This document shows, one piece after another, positions 59,091 to 64,000 of a stretch of 64,000 nt of DNA; the stretch's first letter is position 1, and the number at the start of each line of letters is the position of its first letter. Below the pieces are notes generated by a model. The model searched no databases. It was not told the origin of the DNA and saw nothing but the letters and a program-made list of their open reading frames with translations. The position numbers and the translations under genes are program-made. This DNA is from Symbiodinium natans (lineage: Eukaryota > Sar > Dinophyceae > Suessiales > Symbiodiniaceae). The stretch covers positions 462,639 through 526,638 of the forward strand of contig CAJNDS010002205.1 of NCBI GenBank assembly GCA_905221605.1, written 5' to 3'.

Positions 59091-59159
59091 GAGCGCGCGC
59101 AGCGGAACTTCGACTCCCGGCTGCGGGAGTACGAGAAGAGGCACCGGGCTCATGGCGCC
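59091..59159 (+). CDS. Candidate 69-bp coiled-coil exon, phase 0
   Basis: CTTAAAGCAG|GAG acceptor and GCC|GTGTTTAGG donor enclose 23 codons: ERAQRNFDSRLREYEKRHRA and HGA. The donor merges into a telomere-like unit, followed by a C-strand array (59173-59240). Confidence 0.5.
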
Positions 59160-59172
59160 GTGTTTAGGTTTG

Positions 59173-59240
59173 CCCTAAACCCTAAACCCTAAACCCTAAA
59201 CCCTAAACCCTAAACCCTAAACCCTAAACCCTAAACCCTT
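59173..59240 (-). repeat. CCCTAAA array
   Basis: About nine C-strand heptamers, close after the exon at 59091-59159. Confidence 0.96.
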
Positions 59241-59891
59241 AACCCTAAGCCCATCGTAGATGCACTGCACCTACGGCACACCGCTCCTAGTGTCGGCAAC
59301 TTGATCCTGGACCCTAAGCCCTTGGTGTTCGACTGGCGGTATGAGTGGGGTATGGGGTCTTGCGGGGTTGTACAAGGGGTATAAGGCGGGTATAGGGAGG
59401 GGGGGGGTATCGGGGGCTATAAGGGTGATAAGGGGGGGTGGTGGGGGGGGGTGGGGTGGGGGGGGGGGTGGGGGGGGGGTGTGGGGGGGGGGGGAACAAG
59501 AGGGGGGTTTGGGTCCCAAAAACATCTGCTTGGCGGCTTTTGGGGCCGGGGCTTGCTTTAGGGTTTTCAGGGTTTCTCGGAGGGAGTTTAGGGTTCCCTA
59601 ACCCTAAACCCTAAACACCCTAACCCTAAACCCTAAACAAATCATTTAGTCTTCCGGGCTTGGAAGGCCTATAACCCGTAAGTCCCAAAGCCCCAAAAGC
59701 CCCAACGCCAAAAATCCCAAACCCACCCCCCCTCCCCCCCTCCCCCCCAAAAAAATAAACAAAAAAAACAGAACCCCAAAACCCCCAAAAGCCCCAGAGC
59801 CATATCAACCCGCATATTAAACCCTCAACCCTCAACCCTGAACCCTAATCCCTAAACCCGAAACCCGAAACCAACCCACAAGCTTAAAAAG

Positions 59892-59961
59892 CGAGAGGCT
59901 GCAGATCGAGATGGAGCAGGAGCTGGACGACGAGCGGAGGGAAGCCGAGAAGGCGCAGACG
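59892..59961 (+). CDS. Candidate coiled-coil exon
   Basis: Frame ERLQIEMEQELDDERREAEK followed by AQT, donor ACG|GTTTGGGGTTT. The acceptor is either AAAAAG|C or, for phase 0, CGAG|AGG at 59896. C-strand units lie upstream and a G-strand array directly at the donor. Strong heptad charge pattern. Confidence 0.5.
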
Positions 59962-60230
59962 GTTTGGGGTTTGGGGTTTAGGGTTTAGGGTTTCGGGTTT
60001 CGGGTTTAGGGTTTGGGGTGGTGTCTAGGGTTCCGAATTTGAGCTGCGGATTTGGGGTTTGGGGGTGGGGTGATCCTCCCTGCACCATAATGCTTCTAAA
60101 GCCTGAAACCTCTACAGCCCTAGCTGAACCCTTAAACCCTAAACCGTCCTGAGCCCCTAAACCCTAAACCCCAAACCCTAAACCCTAAACCCTAAACGTA
60201 AGCTTGAAAGCCCTCCACCTCACTCTCAAG

Positions 60231-60290
60231 GCCGCACGGGCGCGCGTGCAAAGCATCCAAAGAGAAGCGCGGCAGGAGACGGGCTTCTGG
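60231..60290 (+). CDS. Candidate coiled-coil exon
   Basis: Pyrimidine-rich acceptor CACTCTCAAG|GCC, frame AARARVQSIQREARQETGFW, possible GC donor (TGG|GCTTTT). A C-strand array lies upstream and G-strand units downstream. Confidence 0.4.
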
Positions 60291-61294
60291 GCTTTTCCCT
60301 TTAGGGTTTAAAGTGTAGGGCTTAGGGGGGTTTAGGGTTTAGGGAGACGCACGGATCCCTGCTCCAAGCTCTCTCCTCGTTGAAATAACTTAAAGTGTAG
60401 GGTTTAGGGGGGTTTAGGGGTTTAGGGGCTTGGGGGCTTACAGTTTAGGTGTAGGGTTTAGGGCTTGGAGGGCGTCTCGCCACGCAGCGGCAGTCAGTAC
60501 CATGTGGAAACGGCCCCCCTACACGGTGTGGGGGGGGGGTCGGCATGTCACGCGAAGGCATTTGTTGTCAACGCAGTCCAACAATTTCATTGGTGCTGGT
60601 TTCTTTCTCCCCACCCTTTCACAGGCCACCACCCAAACCATTGCGTTTTAGGGTTTAGGGCTGTCGCCCTCAATTCCCACTATCAAGACTGCGTCGGACT
60701 CTCGTCTAAGGAAGTTTTGCCAAGGGAGGTCAGGGGGAGGGCAGGGGAGGTCAGGGGGCCCCCTAACGGCAGGGCCAGCAGAAGTTTAGGGGTTTCGGGT
60801 TTAGGGGTTTGGTTTGAGAGCTTGAAGCAATCCAGCTGGCTGTTAAGTAAGTTGATCGAACGGTCTCATGCTTGCAGTGATCCTGGGTAAGGGTGTTTGG
60901 GCTCATAGGTTCATAGGGTTTATCGTTTTTTTAATAGGGTTTTGAGGGTTCGGGGTTGCAGGGCCATGAGCAGCTGCGTGAGGTCCGAAGATTTGCACCG
61001 TCACGTCAACACGGTAGCCTGAGGATTTAGGGCTCAGGGCTTAGGTTCTACCAGGGGTTAGGGGTTTGCGGTTCAGGGTATATCAACTTGTCTTATATTG
61101 GAGTGTAAGATCTATGTTTCCGGAAGCCGCTACCACAAGACACAGGGTGTGGAGGCTTTTTTGTTGAAGCGGATGGGGCAGAGTGGGGACTTCAATCATT
61201 TTCTATATGCCAGTTTTTGTTGTTGTATGTATTATCCTACATGTATACTTATTCTGAAAAACTTCGAATTATGTACACGACCCCGTCGCCGCAG

Positions 61295-61340
61295 GAGCGT
61301 GAGCACCGGATGCGCGACGTGCAGGATCTCCGGTGGAAGG
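61295..61340 (+). CDS. Candidate coiled-coil exon
   Basis: CGTCGCCGCAG|GAG acceptor, frame ERERHRMRDV-like: E-R-E-H-R-M-R-D-V-Q-D-L-R-W-K, with donor at G|GTTTTGGG. Charged, same style as neighbours. Confidence 0.4.
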
Positions 61341-61518
61341 GTTTTGGGTTCAGGGCTTGGGGCTTTGAGAACCCGTAAACCCAAGCCCCACGAAATCCCT
61401 AAGCGCCACCCTCACCCCTAAACCCGAAACCCTAAATCCGAAAACCCTAAACCCTAAACCCTAAACCCTAAACCCTAAACCCTCAACCCTAAACCCTAAA
61501 CCCGAAACCCCTTGTCAG

Positions 61519-61554
61519 GATGCGCTGTCGCGGGCGCAGTGGGTCGTGCGGCAG
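61519..61554 (+). CDS. Candidate very short exon
   Basis: CCTTGTCAG|GAT acceptor, frame DALSRAQWVVRQ, possible GC donor (CAG|GCATGG). A C-strand array (61438-61512) lies upstream and a G-strand array (61599-61672) downstream. Confidence 0.35.
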
Positions 61555-61598
61555 GCATGGCATGAGGGTGGAGGGAAGTGCCCTGCGTTCATCGGGGG

Positions 61599-61733
61599 TT
61601 TAGGGTTTAGGGTTTAGGGTTTAGGGTTTAGGGTTTAGGGTTTAGGGTTTAGGGTTTAGGGTTTAGGGTTTACCCTAAACCCTAAACCCTAAACCCTAAA
61701 CCCTAAACCCTAAACCCTAAACCCCAAACCCTG
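61599..61733. repeat. Head-to-head telomere-like arrays (TTTAGGG)n-(CCCTAAA)n
   Basis: About ten G-strand heptamers (61599-61672) switch without spacer into about eight C-strand heptamers (61673-61733). A near-perfect palindrome of more than 120 bp. Confidence 0.96.
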
Positions 61734-62148
61734 CAAAACAAGAGCCCAAACAGCAAGGGGGTATGGCTCACCCTCAAAAAATCGTACGATGATGGGTTAT
61801 GATGGGTCTTTGTTGGCCCACCCTGCGTTCTCAGCAGCTCTGAATGCTGGCGACCCCCTGAACTTGAAATCAACTCCCAGAAGCATCCCAAAAGCTACTT
61901 GAAAGGGGTTTTTAGGGTTTAGTGTTTAGGGTTGAGGGTTTGAAGAGTTGGCCGATTCTTTCGGGCCCTTTTCTTAGCCAACAGCCGGGCTCCACGGCAT
62001 CTGCTCACCTAGGCAGTTCTCGGGTTTAGGGGTCCTGTTTGGGGTTTAGGGTTTAGGGTTTAGGGGGGTACCCAGAAAGCTTCGTGGCTGAAGCAAAACC
62101 CTAAAACAAACTCGATCTCAAGCCATCCCGCAAATTCATGCCCCCCAG

Positions 62149-62211
62149 ATCGAGAAGCGCGCGGAGAAGGCCGCAAAGCTGAAGCGCAAGGCCAGGCAGC
62201 ACACCGCCGAA
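62149..62211 (+). CDS. Candidate 63-bp coiled-coil exon, phase 0
   Basis: TTCATGCCCCCCAG|ATC acceptor, frame IEKRAEKAAKLKRKARQHTA and E, then a G run leading into GTTTAG. Basic segment of the same coiled-coil-like protein. Confidence 0.5.
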
Positions 62212-62654
62212 GGGGGGGTTTAGTTGAGGGTCTAGGGTTTAGGGTTTAGGGGGTTGAGGGACTCGGGCCAGACAAACGCAGCACACTTGCGTAGTGATTT
62301 GCCGATGCAGGCCATGTACTGGGTGTGCTGAACTTCGGTGATTTGGACAGAAGCGAACCGTTCTTTTGGCACGGTCGAGACATCTCCCCTATAAAACCCT
62401 TCGATAAGGGACCACTGTGGTGTATCCATTTGGGTGGTTGTCAAAATGACGGCCCCTTTTTGGATCCCCTACTAGAATTCGGCACCTAATCTTTAGGGTA
62501 TGCCAAAAGGGATCGCATTTTTGAACCATCCATTTCCTTCAATCACTACGAAGAGCCGGCATGAAGGTACCTATGACATCTTCGAAGTTCTTCTATCGGG
62601 ATCCAGAAGCCCTAAACCCGGAAACCGCAACCCGCAACCCGAAACCCTGAACCC

Positions 62655-62768
62655 GAAGCCTAAACCCTAAACCCTAAACCCTAAACCCTAAACCCTAAAT
62701 CCTAAACCCTAAACCCTAAACCCCAAACCCCAAACCCCAAACCCTAAACCCTAAACCCTAAACCCTCA
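62655..62768 (-). repeat. CCCTAAA array with CCCCAAA variants
   Basis: C-strand heptamers ending 30 bp before the next coiled-coil exon. Confidence 0.96.
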
Positions 62769-62797
62769 CCCCCCTAAAACCCTCAGCATCTGGTCAG

Positions 62798-62872
62798 GCG
62801 GTGGAGCGCGCGAAGCAGAACCTCTCCTCCAGCTCCGAGGAGACGAAGCGCCGGGCCGCGGAGCGCAAGGAG
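62798..62872 (+). CDS. Candidate 75-bp coiled-coil exon
   Basis: ATCTGGTCAG|GCG acceptor, 25 codons AVERAKQNLSSSSEETKRRA and AERKE, then ATTCGGGGTTTAGGG as donor region. A C-strand array lies upstream and a G-strand array downstream. Confidence 0.5.
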
Positions 62873-62876
62873 ATTC

Positions 62877-62975
62877 GGGGTTTAGGGTTTCGGGTTAGGG
62901 TTTAGGGTTTAGGGTTTAGGGTTTAGGGTTTCGGGTTTAGGGTTTAGGGTTTAGGGTTTAGGGTTTAGGATTTAG
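62877..62975 (+). repeat. TTTAGGG array after a coiled-coil exon
   Basis: G-strand heptamers with TTTCGGG variants. Confidence 0.95.
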
Positions 62976-63114
62976 GGATTGGGGTTTCCTCCCCTCCCCC
63001 CCTCCCCAGGTTCATGGGCTGCGGCTCATGCTGGGTTTAGGGTTCAGGATGACCGGATGTTTCGGAATGTCACGGAATCCCTGAGTTTAGGGTTTAGGAA
63101 GTTTAGGGCGTTAA

Positions 63115-63222
63115 GGCAATTGAGGAAGTTTAAGGGAGTTTAGGAAGTTCAAGGAAGTTTAGGAAGTTTAGGAAGTTTAGGAAGTTTAAGGAAGTTTAAG
63201 GAAGTTTAGGAAGTTTAGGGTT
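63115..63222 (+). repeat. GAAGTTTAG nonamer array
   Basis: About ten copies of GAAGTTTAG or GAAGTTTAAG, possibly a decayed relative of the telomere-like repeat. Confidence 0.85.
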
Positions 63223-63254
63223 TAGAGCGCTGTGGTGTCAGAATCAAGTTGCAG

Positions 63255-63287
63255 GAGCGGCAAAAGGAGCAGCAGGAGCGGGAGAAG
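63255..63287 (+). CDS. Candidate coiled-coil exon
   Basis: CAAGTTGCAG|GAG acceptor, frame ERQKEQQEREK, possible GC donor (AAG|GCCGGC). If unspliced the frame reaches TAG at 63303-63305 and would be terminal, but a further good exon follows at 63480. Confidence 0.4.
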
Positions 63288-63479
63288 GCCGGCTCCCCAC
63301 GATAGCAAGGCTTCGTTCGGAGTCTTCGGAAGTGGGCTTTAGGGCTTTTAAGGAGGCTTGAGGGCTTTTCAGGCTTTGGTGCTTTTAGGAGTTTAAGGCT
63401 CTTAAGGGTTGGGCTCTTGGGGGTTAAAATAAAAGGGTTTAGGGTTTTAAACGGCTTAGGGCTTAGGGTTGACTTGCAG

Positions 63480-63551
63480 CAAATAGAGCTGGAGCCACCG
63501 CCTGGGGAAGCAATCCCTCCCCAGCATGGGAGCTTCTACGACACCATGGAG
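63480..63551 (+). CDS. Candidate 72-bp exon, phase 0
   Basis: GACTTGCAG|CAA acceptor and GAG|GTCTCA donor enclose 24 codons: QIELEPPPGEAIPPQHGSFY and DTME. Suggests the gene continues past the window. Confidence 0.4.
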
Positions 63552-64000
63552 GTCTCATTTTGTCGGGGTCCCGAACTGCATGGGTAGTTCTACACATGAG
63601 GGTCCCTTTTTTAAAGATCCCTTTTTTTAGGGGGCCGCCTTGTAATGGGTACCCAACTAATCTAGGAAACTGCCCCACATTGCTCCGGGGGTCTAGAAGG
63701 CCTCTTTTCAGACGTGATCAAGCCATTGTTCCGAAACGACCCTGACTATAGGGTCCGTATGGGAGGGGGGGGTTCATGGGGGTAGGTACCTAGAAGACCT
63801 TAGGGAGTAGTGGGGAGTATCAGGGAACCTTTGGACCTTAAGAACCCTATCACCTGAGTTCCAAGTCGCAAGTCCCTCAAGCAGCTGCAAGCTAATCCTC
63901 TCTCTGTAAGTAGATGTGGTCAGTCTCTACATGAGGGTCTCTTTCTGGGTATCCGAAAAAAATTGGGGGCCGCCTGGTAGCCCCTAAAGGGGCCCTAGTT
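63552..64000. other. Right edge of the window, no supportable gene
   Basis: No recognisable feature. Two similar segments about 300 bp apart ('ACATGAGGGTC.CTTT' near 63594 and 63932, each followed by 'GGGGGCCGCCT' near 63630 and 63966) look like diverged copies of one repeat. Confidence 0.4.

Overview
The window has a GC-rich nuclear host background that looks dinoflagellate (Symbiodiniaceae-like) and carries two foreign elements. The evidence for a dinoflagellate is: dozens of interstitial arrays of the plant/dinoflagellate-type telomere repeat TTTAGGG/CCCTAAA; a multi-exon 'FISHQW' ankyrin-type gene of a kind I associate with dinoflagellate genomes; and gene models that only stay in frame if GC-AG as well as GT-AG introns are used. 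The genus is inferred, not proven.

Layout. 1-8.6 kb: repeats, microsatellites and telomere-like arrays with few supportable exons. 8.66-11.08 kb: a four-exon gene with ankyrin-like segments. 12.25-13.66 kb: an ORF for a putative secreted protein. 13.7-25.3 kb: telomere-like arrays, fold-back repeats and short candidate exons. 25,418-46,264: an AT-rich, intronless, about 20.8 kb Polinton-like virus/Maverick-type element. It is bounded by about 345-bp terminal inverted repeats (about 98% alike by eye) and a 5-bp direct repeat GAGGG. 46.3-63.6 kb: host DNA again, with many 35-80 bp exons of a charged coiled-coil protein separated by telomere-like arrays, plus a second inserted unit at 53.2-58.3 kb. 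That unit has an SF3-helicase-like gene, an IS1595/Merlin-like transposase gene with an intron, and a cluster of large hairpins.

The viral element has a complete morphogenesis set: double-jelly-roll major capsid protein, penton-like minor capsid protein, FtsK/HerA-type packaging ATPase and a fibre/spike with a C-terminal S74 self-processing chaperone. It also has a replication and integration set: a 1340-residue DNA polymerase/SF1 helicase fusion with a possible OTU-like domain, and a retroviral-type (rve) integrase. Accessory genes are a class-3-lipase-like protein, three GIY-YIG endonucleases and several small zinc-finger or coiled-coil proteins. All of the large ORFs are open and the two ends are nearly identical, so the copy looks young and possibly functional. 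A recurring TTAAAG-type box lies 12-35 nt upstream of the replication, GIY-YIG and small zinc-protein genes. It is absent before the capsid, ATPase, spike, lipase and integrase genes, which suggests early and late promoter classes.

The second theme is the host introns. Candidate plus-strand exons are usually followed by G-strand arrays (TTTAGGG) and preceded by C-strand arrays (CCCTAAA). Many introns would therefore begin and end in inverted telomere-like repeats and could fold back. Short exon duplications beside two arrays hint at how such arrays entered genes. The viral element sits inside one of these intron-like intervals, between coiled-coil exons at 25.25 kb and 47.01 kb.
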